This document shows positions 43,450 to 53,094 of a stretch of 64,000 bases of DNA, one piece after another (positions within the stretch are counted from its first letter, which is position 1; each line of letters begins with the position of its first letter). The position numbers and the translations under genes were made by a program. The notes below the pieces were generated by a model, which was not told where the DNA came from, searched no databases, and saw only the letters and a list, made by a program, of their open reading frames with translations. Source of the DNA: Robinsoniella peoriensis (GTDB taxonomy: Bacteria; Bacillota; Clostridia; Lachnospirales; Lachnospiraceae); the NCBI RefSeq assembly GCF_000797495.1, contig NZ_JTGN01000003.1:444063-508062 (forward strand). The letters are read 5' to 3'.

Positions 43450-45219
43450 GTGCTAAAAAATAAATTGGAAAAAACGGTGATTTATACGTATCTGGCAATT
43501 CTTATTGTGATCTCTGTCATGATCGTAGTCTTATATCAGTATGTCAGAAAAAGTACGCGGGAAAATGCCATAGATAACCAGAAAGAGGTTACCAGACAGA
43601 TCACAGATCAGGTAGATACTTTTCTGGATAATATGGACAAGATCGCACTGCAGGTTATGGGAAACTCAATTATCCTTGAGAGCTTTCAGAATACGGATAA
43701 AAATGCACAGAATAACTATTTTGATGCCAACCCTGTTTTAAAGGCAAAACTGCAGTCCGTGTTAATGAAGATAAACGGACCAGGTGATGTGGTGGAGAAG
43801 ATCTGCGTTTATAATGATAATATGGATTATTTAAGCTACGGAGTCTTGAATGAAGATAATAACAAGGTGAAAGAGAGTCTGAAACAGATTCCGGTAAATA
43901 GCATAATTGAAAAAATTGATCAGACGAAACACAGTAAGCGGCTGGTTTCCATTCATGATGATTACTGGAGAAACAGTGAAGAGGAGACGGTTTCTGTATA
44001 CCGAAACTTAAAAAGTACGACAAATGGCCGTAATTATGGACTGATCGAAGTACAAAGACCAAAAAAAGAATTACAGAAGATTTTCGCATTGGAGAACAGC
44101 AGTATGAATCTGTTCCTGTTGGACAGTGAAGGTGCACTGATATATTCCAGTGGGACGAAAGCGGATACAAAGCTGCAGCTACTGAAGAATCTGAGTCTGG
44201 AGACGGTGGGAATCAGTGAGAAACAAAAAGAGGCAGAGGGAAAGGAACAGCAGTTGATCACCTGGAATACAGGAGAAAACTTTGGGTGGCGGGCAGTGGT
44301 GATGCAGTCCGAAAAGAGTCTGCTGAGTTCCCTGGGCTTATTTACGAAGTTTATGTGGGGATTTATTGTGCTTTTGACGGCTGCAAATGTAATTTTTCTA
44401 TTTGTTGTAATTAAGAAACTTTTGATGCCCTTGAAATTGCTAAATAAATCGGTAAATGAGGTAAGTCTGAATAATTTGTTCCTGCAGATTGATAATGAAA
44501 GCCAGATAGATGAGGTAGAGAATATTAATAAGGCATTTCGTGCGATGTTTGAGCGCCTGAACAGTTCTATCGAAAATGAAATTAAATCTAATTTTCTGGC
44601 ACTTCAGGCACAGATGAATCCTCACTTTCTCTATAATACACTTGCCATTATCAGTGCGGTTGGGATCGAGGATGACAATGAGAGGATTCCGGTATTGTGT
44701 GAAAAATTATCGACTATGATCAGATATTCCTCCTCTTATGAGGAACGTATGGCGAAGCTGCCCAGGGAAATTAAATATGTGGAAGATTATCTCTGCCTGA
44801 TGCGGGAGCGTTATGATGGAAAAGTGGAGTATGAAATTGAGACAGATGGTCGGCTGGAAGATGTTCTTGTGCCTAAAATCAGCATACAGCCGCTGGCGGA
44901 GAATTGTTTTAAACATGGATTTGCAAATAATCCATTTCCCTGGCAAATAAAAATTCGCGGGGCAGCCACTGAGAGCGGATGGTATGTGGAGATCGAAGAC
45001 AATGGGTGCGGGATGACCAGGGAAGAGATCGCAGCGATTGAGGACAGAATTAGTCAGATGGTCCAGAATCCGGTTGAACTGTCACGTTTGTCTATTGGAG
45101 GACTGGGACTTGTGAATACAATGGTCAGGTTTCAAATGCTTGACCCGAAAGTTTATTACAGAATTCAAAATCATGATATGGGTGGATTGGTTATCAGAAT
45201 TGGAGGGGATCTAAATTGA
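43450..45219 (+). CDS. Sensor histidine kinase, YesM type
   Basis: A 589-residue membrane sensor starting with GTG 43450 behind AAAGAGGAATTC. A first helix at about residues 11-30, an extracellular region of about 260 residues and a second helix near 298-320 precede HAMP, the His_kinase core ALQAQMNPHFLYNTLAIIS and the HATPase domain (ISIQPLAENCFKHG, EDNGCGM, IGGLGLVNTM). It should phosphorylate the regulator encoded next, whose TTG start overlaps its stop. The pair lies directly upstream of an ABC importer and a GH78 enzyme, whose substrate is the likely signal. Confidence 0.93.
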   Translation: MLKNKLEKTVIYTYLAILIVISVMIVVLYQYVRKSTRENAIDNQKEVTRQITDQVDTFLDNMDKIALQVMGNSIILESFQNTDKNAQNNYFDANPVLKAKLQSVLMKINGPGDVVEKICVYNDNMDYLSYGVLNEDNNKVKESLKQIPVNSIIEKIDQTKHSKRLVSIHDDYWRNSEEETVSVYRNLKSTTNGRNYGLIEVQRPKKELQKIFALENSSMNLFLLDSEGALIYSSGTKADTKLQLLKNLSLETVGISEKQKEAEGKEQQLITWNTGENFGWRAVVMQSEKSLLSSLGLFTKFMWGFIVLLTAANVIFLFVVIKKLLMPLKLLNKSVNEVSLNNLFLQIDNESQIDEVENINKAFRAMFERLNSSIENEIKSNFLALQAQMNPHFLYNTLAIISAVGIEDDNERIPVLCEKLSTMIRYSSSYEERMAKLPREIKYVEDYLCLMRERYDGKVEYEIETDGRLEDVLVPKISIQPLAENCFKHGFANNPFPWQIKIRGAATESGWYVEIEDNGCGMTREEIAAIEDRISQMVQNPVELSRLSIGGLGLVNTMVRFQMLDPKVYYRIQNHDMGGLVIRIGGDLN

Positions 45220-46688
45220 TCAAGGTATTAATCGCAGAGGATGAACCGCTTATTGCGAAAGCGTTAGCAAAGCTGATTGTAAAAAGCGGCATGGATTTTG
45301 AGGTGGCCGGCATAGCTGCAAATGGCAGGGAAGCTGTAGATCTGTATGAAAAGCATTTACCGGAGGTTGTATTTACCGATATTAAAATGCCCATTATGGA
45401 TGGATTTGAATTTTTGCAGATATTGAAAGACCGGCAATACGAACCATGTACCATTATACTGTCAGGATTTGAAGATTTCAATTATGCCCGGCAGGCTATT
45501 TCTTATCAGGTACTGGACTATTTATTGAAACCCATATCCAAGCAGATGCTCACGGATATTCTGAACAGGGTACGGATTATTTCTTTGCAGAAAAAACAGG
45601 AATCAAAGAATAATCTGATTAAGAGCACGCTGGAAAATAAGGGGCGTCAGGATATCATAGACGGAGACTGCATGTTGGCGCTGATTTGTATTGGAGCTTA
45701 TCCGATGTCACCGGACGACAGTATGCTGCCGGGAGTGAAGGTGTGGAATGAGATAGACCTGGAACGGGATTTGGTTCAAATGGACTGTACAGAGGCTACC
45801 AGCTGGGTTTTTAATGGAAACAGCAGCGTTGAGCGTATTTTAATTCTGGAAGCAGCGGATCCGGCACTGCAAAATATGATAATGAAGAATGTCTATAACC
45901 GTCTTAAGGAGCAGACAAATCTTCCGGTTACTTTGATGACCCACAGGCGGACAATAGATATTACATCTGTGGGACCTATGTATAATGAATTAAAGGTTAC
46001 CTTGTACAGCAGATTTATTTTTGGAAAGTCAGCAATGATCTTCTTAGAGGATCAGGTTGTGGTTTATAAGGATAATGAAATCAATGCCATTGTGCAGAAG
46101 ATATATAAAAAGATTTCTGCAAATGATTCCAAGGGAATAAACGCCAGTTTGAAGGAACTGTTGGAATTCTGCGATCAGAATAACCTCAGCCAGAAGCGGA
46201 TTTTGAAATATCTGAATATTATACTGGCATATTATTGTGAAAAGTTTCCGTTGGCGCAAATGACGAATATTGACTTTGAATTCATGCTGTCTAATGCAGA
46301 GAGCTATGAGAATTTGTACCTGGAAATCACGGAGATGCTCAGAACATCTTTGACGCTGCCGGATGTGACGCAGACGGTTCATCCCCTCGCTTTAAAGATA
46401 AAGAGTTATCTGGAAGAGAATTTCGAGAAAAGTGTAACAAATGAAATATTGTCCCGTGAATTCGGCTTTGTGTCTTCGTATCTGAGCAAGATCTTTAAGA
46501 ACCAGTTCCGTATGACTCCTGGGAATTACCTGATCAAACTGCGTATCAATAAGGCCAAGAGCCTGATTCGGGAAAATCCTGACCGCTTAATTAAAGATAT
46601 TGCTGATGCAGTGGGCTATAATGATCCCTATTATTTTTCAAAGGTGTTTTATAAAGAAGAAAATATGTGGCCTTCCGATTACAAATAA
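45216..46688 (+). CDS. Response regulator with AraC-type DNA-binding domain, YesN type
   Basis: A 490-residue regulator starting with TTG 45216, which overlaps the kinase stop as TTGA; GGAGGGG at 45202-45208 is the ribosome site. The receiver has IAEDE, phospho-acceptor Asp55 in VVFTDIKMP and Lys in LLKPISK. The C-terminal AraC domain shows ILSREFGFVSSYLSKIFK and IADAVGYNDPYYFSKVFYK. It probably activates the binding-protein gene at 46829, whose promoter has a good -10 but no -35. Confidence 0.93.
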   Translation: MIKVLIAEDEPLIAKALAKLIVKSGMDFEVAGIAANGREAVDLYEKHLPEVVFTDIKMPIMDGFEFLQILKDRQYEPCTIILSGFEDFNYARQAISYQVLDYLLKPISKQMLTDILNRVRIISLQKKQESKNNLIKSTLENKGRQDIIDGDCMLALICIGAYPMSPDDSMLPGVKVWNEIDLERDLVQMDCTEATSWVFNGNSSVERILILEAADPALQNMIMKNVYNRLKEQTNLPVTLMTHRRTIDITSVGPMYNELKVTLYSRFIFGKSAMIFLEDQVVVYKDNEINAIVQKIYKKISANDSKGINASLKELLEFCDQNNLSQKRILKYLNIILAYYCEKFPLAQMTNIDFEFMLSNAESYENLYLEITEMLRTSLTLPDVTQTVHPLALKIKSYLEENFEKSVTNEILSREFGFVSSYLSKIFKNQFRMTPGNYLIKLRINKAKSLIRENPDRLIKDIADAVGYNDPYYFSKVFYKEENMWPSDYK

Positions 46689-46765
46689 TGGTGATGGTCT
46701 GAAACTGTTTATTATTTTCCATCCGGTGTTTCGGATATTACATTTCGTTTAGAAGGTGCTTCAGC

Positions 46766-46771
46766 TATAAT
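46766..46771 (+). promoter_or_regulatory. -10 box of an activator-type promoter before the binding-protein gene
   Basis: TATAAT at 46766-46771 lies about 58 bases before ATG 46829. No -35-like hexamer is found 16-18 bases upstream, as expected if the YesN protein just upstream recruits polymerase. Confidence 0.45.
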
Positions 46772-46828
46772 AATACTAAGTCAAGGGACAAACGAACTTG
46801 AGAAATTATAATTCAGGGAGGAAATACG

Positions 46829-48217
46829 ATGAAGAACAGAGCAGTTAAAAAAGGATTGAGTATTATTTTGGCGGCAGCAATGGTAACAGGGCTAGCAGGA
46901 TGTGGTGTATCAGGCGGCGAAGGAAAAGGTTCCTCAACGGAAAGCAGCACCGCTTCTAATACAGAAAGCAGTGCGGATGCAGGAACTGATAACAGTATGG
47001 CAGATGACACCGGTGAGACGCGGAAAGTTACCTACATGGTAGGCCAGTCAAACTATATTGAATCAGCCTTCACAAAAATCGCAGATAAAATGAAAGAGGA
47101 GAAAGGTATTGAGATAGAATTCCAGGTAACACCCGATTCCCAGGGGACAAATCTCACTCAGACAAAGCTGGCATCGGGCGAAGTACCGGATATTATGCAG
47201 TTTAACATACCGGAAAACTATTACATTTATGACGCAGCTAAAAACTTTATCACAATGGATGATCAGCCCTGGGTAGAACGGCTGGCATTTGATAAATCAG
47301 AGATCACTTATACAGATGGCCATATCTATGGTATGCCCATAACCGGATTTTCAGGTGTCATGGGTGTGATTTATAATAAGGAAGTATTTAAAGAGAATAA
47401 TCTTGAGGTACCGAAGACTTATGATGAGTTTTTAAAGGTATGTGAAACGCTGAAGGCGAATGGTCAGATTCCGATCTACATATCCGGCAATGACAACTGG
47501 ACTATTCAAATTGCACCTATGATTTTTCTTGCAAATGCGCTGAATGACAAAGCATCTGAAACCTATGATATGTTATATAACAATGAACAGTCATTTGCCG
47601 GTATCCCGGAATTTAAAGAAGCGCTGCAAAGCTATCAGGATTGGTTTACCAATGGATATACCAATACAGATTATACAGTGGGAACTTTTGAAGATTCCAA
47701 AGAAAAAGTTGCGCATAAAGAGGCAGCAATGATTATTTCCGGTGAATATGCAGTTACTGACATCATGACCAAATGGCCGGATGCCCAGATTGGGATGTTT
47801 CCCCTTCCTTACAATGATGTAGATAAATTTTTGACCTCTAAATATGTATTTGGTGAAGCAATTCCAAAAGACAGCAAAAATATTGATACTGCATTAGAGG
47901 TGCTGAATACCCTGTCCCAACCGGAATATCTGGAGATTTATCTGAGTGCCAATCCGCTTAATTCTCCTTATAAAGATGTGGAAAGTGTAAATATCAATTC
48001 TGTCTTAAAAGAAGTCTATGCAGATTATTTTGATTCTAATAAAGTATTGCCGCAGATTGCTGATATGATCGGAAAATTCGGTTCTTTAAACAACGATGTA
48101 TTCTTCCCGGTATATACCCAGGTAGCCCAGGGCGGAGATATCGATGAAGCAATTGAACAGTTTGACAGCGGAATGCAGGAATATGGTAAAAATGTAGGTG
48201 TAGAAGCTTTTCAATAG
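46829..48217 (+). CDS. Extracellular sugar-binding lipoprotein, family 1
   Basis: A 462-residue lipoprotein with a signal peptide ending in lipobox LAGC, then a Ser/Thr/Gly-rich linker. The domain begins KVTYMVGQSNYIESAFTKIA and contains SGEVPDIMQFNIPENY, a common N-lobe pattern. It feeds the permeases at 48308 and 49198. CAGGGAGGAAATACG precedes ATG 46829. A terminator follows the gene. The downstream GH78 enzyme suggests a rhamnose-containing ligand, by context only. Confidence 0.93.
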   Translation: MKNRAVKKGLSIILAAAMVTGLAGCGVSGGEGKGSSTESSTASNTESSADAGTDNSMADDTGETRKVTYMVGQSNYIESAFTKIADKMKEEKGIEIEFQVTPDSQGTNLTQTKLASGEVPDIMQFNIPENYYIYDAAKNFITMDDQPWVERLAFDKSEITYTDGHIYGMPITGFSGVMGVIYNKEVFKENNLEVPKTYDEFLKVCETLKANGQIPIYISGNDNWTIQIAPMIFLANALNDKASETYDMLYNNEQSFAGIPEFKEALQSYQDWFTNGYTNTDYTVGTFEDSKEKVAHKEAAMIISGEYAVTDIMTKWPDAQIGMFPLPYNDVDKFLTSKYVFGEAIPKDSKNIDTALEVLNTLSQPEYLEIYLSANPLNSPYKDVESVNINSVLKEVYADYFDSNKVLPQIADMIGKFGSLNNDVFFPVYTQVAQGGDIDEAIEQFDSGMQEYGKNVGVEAFQ

Positions 48218-48233
48218 TTGATTACAATAAGAA

Positions 48234-48263
48234 AAGTCTCTGTTTCTATCAGGGACTTTTTTT
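48234..48263 (+). terminator. Intrinsic terminator between binding-protein and permease genes
   Basis: AAGTCTCTG (48234-48242) pairs with CAGGGACTT (48250-48258, one G-U pair) and runs into seven T. This is the third binding-protein gene in the window with a terminator directly downstream. Confidence 0.85.
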
Positions 48264-48307
48264 AATACCGGAAAACAGGAAATTTAAGGAGATTTCAGGA
48301 AAAGAGG

Positions 48308-49198
48308 ATGAAAATGAAGAGAAAAAAGAAAGCAGCCATGGATATTTACAGTTTCAAGCTGGCTCTTCCGGCTATTGCAATCTATACCTTGATGTTTGCA
48401 GTGCCGGTTATACTGGGGGTGTTTACGGCCTTTACCAATTGGAGCATCCGGGATTTATATAATTTTACTTTTAATGGTATCGATAATTTTTTAAAGATTT
48501 TTAACGATAAGTATTTCTTCCTGGCAATCAAAAATACTTTTTTATTTGCAGTTGTCACGACAGTTGTAAAAGTAATATTTGCTGTGCTCTTGGCAGTTGC
48601 GCTGGTGAAGCCGCTTAAAACAAGGAGCGTGTTAAGAAGCGTTTTCTATATACCAAGTATACTAAGCGGTGTGGTAGTGGGACTTATCTTTACTTCGTTT
48701 TTTAAAGCCGATGGTATGTTTGATCAGATTCTGAGATTTTTTGGATATGGCGGCGATATTGTATGGCTTGGAAATGAAGCAACGGCTATGTGGTGTGTGA
48801 TCTGGACCGATATCTGGAAAGGCACAGGATTTGCAATGATGATATTTATTGCAGGTTTACAGGGGATACCGACGGACTACTATGAAGCAGCAGCCATAGA
48901 TGGAGCAACCGGATTTAAGCAGTTTTTCAGGGTAACGCTGCCCTTGCTGATTCCATCCTTTACCGTTGTAATTACATCCAGTCTGATTGCCGGATTGAAA
49001 GTTTTTGACAATGTCTATGTTCTGACAAATGGAGGACCGGGATTTGCAACGCAGGTTCTGGCAACATATGTCTACAAAAACTATTCTGCGGGATTTCTGG
49101 GCAAATCAAGTGCAATGAGTCTGATATTAACTGTGATTGTCTGCGTGTGCACCATAGGGCTGAACAAATTTTTAAGAAGTAAGGAGATCGAAGCATAA
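48308..49198 (+). CDS. ABC sugar importer permease, UgpA type
   Basis: A 296-residue membrane protein with a basic N-terminus, six hydrophobic segments and the EAA loop YEAAAIDGATGFKQFFRVTL. The late motif VLTNGGPGFATQVLATYVYK is typical of this subunit. Two in-frame ATG codons (48308, 48314) are possible; AAGAGG sits too close to the first, so 48314 cannot be excluded. The stop overlaps the next start by one base. Confidence 0.92.
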   Translation: MKMKRKKKAAMDIYSFKLALPAIAIYTLMFAVPVILGVFTAFTNWSIRDLYNFTFNGIDNFLKIFNDKYFFLAIKNTFLFAVVTTVVKVIFAVLLAVALVKPLKTRSVLRSVFYIPSILSGVVVGLIFTSFFKADGMFDQILRFFGYGGDIVWLGNEATAMWCVIWTDIWKGTGFAMMIFIAGLQGIPTDYYEAAAIDGATGFKQFFRVTLPLLIPSFTVVITSSLIAGLKVFDNVYVLTNGGPGFATQVLATYVYKNYSAGFLGKSSAMSLILTVIVCVCTIGLNKFLRSKEIEA

Positions 49199-50025
49199 TG
49201 GTAAAGAGAAAAGGAAAATTTAAATTAGCCATATTAGAAATTATGATAATCATAATTAGCCTGATCATTATAATTCCACTTCTGATCATGTTCTTCGGAA
49301 GTGTAAAGAACCAGGTGGAGGCAGCACAGTTTACCATTAGTCTGCCCAGTGAGTGGCACTTTGAAAACTTTGCATTTGTAATTGAAACAGGAAAAATTCT
49401 GGGATCATTTTTTAACAGTGTGGTTATTACAGGAAGTGCAACTGTAATCGGTGTTTGCTGTGCAGCAATGGCAGCCTTTGTAATTGCAAGAAAAAAGACA
49501 AAAGGGGGAGAAAATCTCTATAATTATTTTTTTCTGGGTATGATTGCCCCCATGCAGATTATAACCACTTATCTTATGCTGAATGTTCTGCATTTATCAG
49601 GTTCTTTTATAGGAATAATTCTCATATACGTGTCAATTAATCTGCCTTTTAATACATTTTTATTTACCAGTTTTATATCGGGAATACCAAAAGAGATCGA
49701 TGAGGCGGCAAATGTAGACGGCTGTGGAATCTGGCGTTTATTTTTCACCATTATTATGCCATTGCTCAAACCGGTGATTGCCACGAGCAGTGTTATTTTT
49801 GCAATGAATGTGTGGAATGATTTTCAGCTTCCGCTGTATTTTTTAAACAGTCCGTCAAAATATACCATGCCACTTACTATTTATAATTTTTATGGAAAAT
49901 ATTTTAGTAATTGGAATTATGTGTTTGCTGATATGGTACTTACTGCAATCCCTATTTTGATTGTTTACCTGATTGCGCAGAAGTATATCGTAGCGGGTAT
50001 GACGGCCGGTGCAGTAAAGGGTTGA
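49198..50025 (+). CDS. ABC sugar importer permease, UgpE type
   Basis: A 275-residue partner permease starting at ATG 49198, which shares its A with the upstream TAA. AAGGAG precedes it. It shows six hydrophobic segments, the EAA loop IDEAANVDGCGIWRLFFTII and the C-terminal VAGMTAGAVKG. The GH78 gene follows after 36 bases, so import and digestion are co-transcribed. Confidence 0.93.
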   Translation: MVKRKGKFKLAILEIMIIIISLIIIIPLLIMFFGSVKNQVEAAQFTISLPSEWHFENFAFVIETGKILGSFFNSVVITGSATVIGVCCAAMAAFVIARKKTKGGENLYNYFFLGMIAPMQIITTYLMLNVLHLSGSFIGIILIYVSINLPFNTFLFTSFISGIPKEIDEAANVDGCGIWRLFFTIIMPLLKPVIATSSVIFAMNVWNDFQLPLYFLNSPSKYTMPLTIYNFYGKYFSNWNYVFADMVLTAIPILIVYLIAQKYIVAGMTAGAVKG

Positions 50026-50061
50026 GTGCATTAAGAATAAGTGATACGAAAGGATAGAAAA

Positions 50062-52740
50062 ATGAAGGCGGTACAGGTGAAGCTGCAAAATTGTGCAGTT
50101 CAGGCAGGAATAGAAAGAATGCCTGTAATAAAGTGGGAATATAGCCAGAAAGATGCGGGGTATGAGCAGAAGGCATATCGTATGATAATCAGCGAAGGTA
50201 CAAAAAAGGTATATGATTCAGGAACAGTATATAGCAGCTGGCAAAATGGATTGGAGGCAGATTTCCCGATGCATACCCATAAAAAGTACCAAATCATTAT
50301 TGAAATCACAGATAACACTGGTTATAAGGAAAAAAGTGACCCGGCGTATTTTATAAGCGGAATCTGTGGCCAGTCTGACTGGCGCGGGAAATGGATATCC
50401 AATCTGACTAAGAAACCTTTTTTCACAGGGACGAGGTTCGATGTGGGAAAGGAGGTCAGTGCGGCTTACTTATCGGTGTGTGGTTTGGGGCAGTATGAAG
50501 CAGTCATAAATGAAAAAAAGGCAGGCAGTTCTGTTCTGAACGGCTCGTGGACAGATTTTCATAAGCAGGTACATTATCAGACTTATGATGTTACAGAGCA
50601 TTTATGTTCCGGAGAAAACAACATTTCTATAGAGGTGGGAAATGGCTGGTATATTGCCGATACCTCAGAAGACAGACATTTTTATACCCTGAATCATCGC
50701 TATCAGCCATATGGTAAATATCTTACCTGTATGGTGCAGATGACAATCTATTTTGCAGATGGAAGTCAGCAGAATGTATGTTCAGATGGAAACTGGTGGA
50801 CAGCACCAAGTCCAGCATTGCTTGCAAATGTTTATGGCTCAGAGGATTATGATGCGGGGAAATGGAGCGGATACAGTGAATTGTATCATCGGACTGGGAA
50901 AGAGAAGGCAGTGGAAATGAAGGAGGAAGATCTTCCAGGAGGACACCTCACCCCAATGTTATATCCCCCGGTAATAGTAAAAAAAATTTATGAAACACGG
51001 AAGATTACAGAACAGGGAAAAAATTGTTATGTATTTGATCTTGGTCAGAATATGTCCGGTCAGTTTGAAATTCATGTAAAGGGAAAGAAAGGTCAGAAAA
51101 TAAAAATCACGCCTGTTGAGAAGATAAATGCAGAAGGAAAGTGTGAGAAAACAACAGAAACCTGGTGCAATTATATCCTGTCCGGCGGTGGAGAAACAGA
51201 GATCTGGCGTCCGAAGTTTTCGTATGCAGCCGGAAGATGGATTATGGTTGAGGGGGTAACAAGAAAAAAAGATAATGACGTCCTGCCCTGCATCATTGAT
51301 GTAAAAGGTTATTTTGTAACGTCAGCGGCTGAAGATACGGGATTTTTTTCCTGCTCTGACAAACGGTATGAACAAATACATGATCTGGTAAAAAGGGCAG
51401 TGGAAAGCAATCTGAACCATATACATACAGACTGCCCCTCCATTGAAAAACTGGGCTGGCTGGAACCAAACCATCTGATGGGTCCTTCGATCATGTATCT
51501 CAAAAACGTGGATACCCTGTGGGAAAAAATTTCCGCTGACATGAGAGCGGCACAATATGAGGATGGGGAGAGAGATCGGGACACCGGCTGTTTTCCTCAT
51601 GAATACTCAGCCGGGCTTATACCATCCATAGCGCCAAGATATGCGAAATTTATTACGGACTGCGGGGAAGGCAGCTTCTGGGATATTATTCCCTGGGGCA
51701 GCAGTATTCTGTTAGCGGCGGATATCCAGAATCAATTTTATGGAAATAGCAGAGTGATCAGAGAAAACTATGCGGCAGCTAAAAAATATGTTGATTACCA
51801 ATATCAGAAATATCAGGATTATCCTTCTATTTATCATCATTCCGGCAGTGAACATTTTATACGTCACGGACTGGGGGACTGGGGAATCCAACAGAACAAA
51901 GGAGAATGCCGGGAGAATCTGGAGACAGCATTTTTATTTAAAGATCTCTGCCTGCTTTCCGAATTTTCCTTTATTAACGGAGACCGGGAAGCGGGAGTGG
52001 AATATCAGATAAAAGCTTCCGAAGTGAGGGATGCTTATAATAAAGCGCTTTTGAAATACGATGAAGCCAGTGACCAATGGTTCTACGATGCTTTTGATTG
52101 CAAAGATAAAAAGATAACTCAGGCAAATCAGGCAATCCCATTGTATTTTGGCATGGTGCCTGAAGATAAGAGAACCCTGGTGGAGAAAAGCTTACTGCAG
52201 GTTACCGGGAAAGGCAGATTTTGTTCAGGAGAAATCGGACTGCGCTTTATATTCAGAACTCTTGCCGGCCTTGGAAGGAATGATCTGATACAGGATATGA
52301 TAATGCAGGAGGAGCATCCCAGTTACTACAGGTTTATCCAACAGGGAGAAACAACACTGCCGGAATTCTGGCGGGATGATGCCAGAAGCAGGAACCACGA
52401 CATGATGGGACAGATTGTGGAATGGTTTTACAGTGAAGTGGCAGGCATTACATCAAAAGATGGTTTTGGCAGCATTCGTATTGCGCCTCAGCTTGTGAAA
52501 GATCTAAAATGGTTAAACTGTGAATATCATGCAATAACAGGAAAGATACAGGTTCGTTGTGAAAAAAGAGCAGAAACCTGTTATATGGCAGTTACGGTTC
52601 CGGTTAATACACATGCTGTGATCCATCTACCCCAAATATATGACAACATGGTTTATACCTGCAGCCAGCCGGATGTCCACGTCCAAAACGGTGTCTGCCA
52701 TGTTCCGGGGGGAGTTTATGAGTTCTGGTCTCATCATTGA
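50062..52740 (+). CDS. GH78 alpha-L-rhamnosidase
   Basis: An 892-residue inverting enzyme without signal peptide, hence cytoplasmic. It has the usual order: N-terminal beta domains (WTDFHKQVHYQTYDVTEHL, then VEVGNGWYI-like IEVGNGWYIADT), YGSEDYDAGKW, the (alpha/alpha)6 barrel and a C-terminal beta domain. Candidate catalytic acids are Glu462 in DCPSIEKLGWLEPNHL and Glu768 in TTLPEFWRDD, followed by RNHDMMGQIVEWFY. It removes terminal alpha-L-rhamnose from imported oligosaccharides. AAAGGATAGAAAA precedes ATG 50062; a GTG at 50041 is in frame but has no site. Parts of this gene and its terminator recur as a collapsed copy at 22347-22536. Confidence 0.9.
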   Translation: MKAVQVKLQNCAVQAGIERMPVIKWEYSQKDAGYEQKAYRMIISEGTKKVYDSGTVYSSWQNGLEADFPMHTHKKYQIIIEITDNTGYKEKSDPAYFISGICGQSDWRGKWISNLTKKPFFTGTRFDVGKEVSAAYLSVCGLGQYEAVINEKKAGSSVLNGSWTDFHKQVHYQTYDVTEHLCSGENNISIEVGNGWYIADTSEDRHFYTLNHRYQPYGKYLTCMVQMTIYFADGSQQNVCSDGNWWTAPSPALLANVYGSEDYDAGKWSGYSELYHRTGKEKAVEMKEEDLPGGHLTPMLYPPVIVKKIYETRKITEQGKNCYVFDLGQNMSGQFEIHVKGKKGQKIKITPVEKINAEGKCEKTTETWCNYILSGGGETEIWRPKFSYAAGRWIMVEGVTRKKDNDVLPCIIDVKGYFVTSAAEDTGFFSCSDKRYEQIHDLVKRAVESNLNHIHTDCPSIEKLGWLEPNHLMGPSIMYLKNVDTLWEKISADMRAAQYEDGERDRDTGCFPHEYSAGLIPSIAPRYAKFITDCGEGSFWDIIPWGSSILLAADIQNQFYGNSRVIRENYAAAKKYVDYQYQKYQDYPSIYHHSGSEHFIRHGLGDWGIQQNKGECRENLETAFLFKDLCLLSEFSFINGDREAGVEYQIKASEVRDAYNKALLKYDEASDQWFYDAFDCKDKKITQANQAIPLYFGMVPEDKRTLVEKSLLQVTGKGRFCSGEIGLRFIFRTLAGLGRNDLIQDMIMQEEHPSYYRFIQQGETTLPEFWRDDARSRNHDMMGQIVEWFYSEVAGITSKDGFGSIRIAPQLVKDLKWLNCEYHAITGKIQVRCEKRAETCYMAVTVPVNTHAVIHLPQIYDNMVYTCSQPDVHVQNGVCHVPGGVYEFWSHH

Positions 52741-52812
52741 GACAATCTGAGCTTTGGTGCCATAAGGTGTCATAATTGAAAGAAAATGATAGCTTCGTTA
52801 TTATATTTATCC

Positions 52813-52849
52813 AGCATCCATGAACAGCTTTTGTTCATGGATGCTTTTT
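52813..52849 (+). terminator. Intrinsic terminator after the GH78 gene
   Basis: A 14-bp perfect stem (AGCATCCATGAACA and complement), loop GCTTT, then TTTTT. The hairpin is identical to that at 22500-22536. Confidence 0.9.
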
Positions 52850-52935
52850 CTGTTGTATTGGGGTTTAGGTGATGAATGACGCTTTGTAGATGTAGGGCTT
52901 ACCGCAGAACTGGCAGTTTCTAACCTTCCTGGAGC
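52850..52935. mobile_element. Remnant of the inverted-repeat element seen at 22555-22699
   Basis: After the shared terminator the similarity to 22537-22584 continues through GACGCTTTGTAGAT. It then switches to the reverse complement of 22598-22626 (CCGCAGAACTGG and TTTCTAACCTT), so the inner part is inverted and the far end is missing. The remaining 52936-53005 shows nothing recognisable. Together with the terminator and promoter this accounts for the 354-base gap between the GH78 and c-di-GMP genes. Confidence 0.5.
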
Positions 52936-53005
52936 TTTTCACGACTATGAGGGCAGCAGATGGTGTTACTTTGCTTTCTGACGCAGAACACAGATGATAC
53001 AGGGG

Positions 53006-53034
53006 TTGTACTATTTCAGATAATTAGATATAAT
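53006..53034 (+). promoter_or_regulatory. Sigma-A promoter of the c-di-GMP gene
   Basis: TTGTAC (53006-53011), 17 bases, TATAAT (53029-53034). A 55-base leader leads to ATG 53095, with CGGAGG as ribosome site. Confidence 0.75.
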
Positions 53035-53094
53035 ATGATAAAGGCGGTTTTCTTGTATACATAATAAGATAAATTATATCTACGGAGGCAAAAG

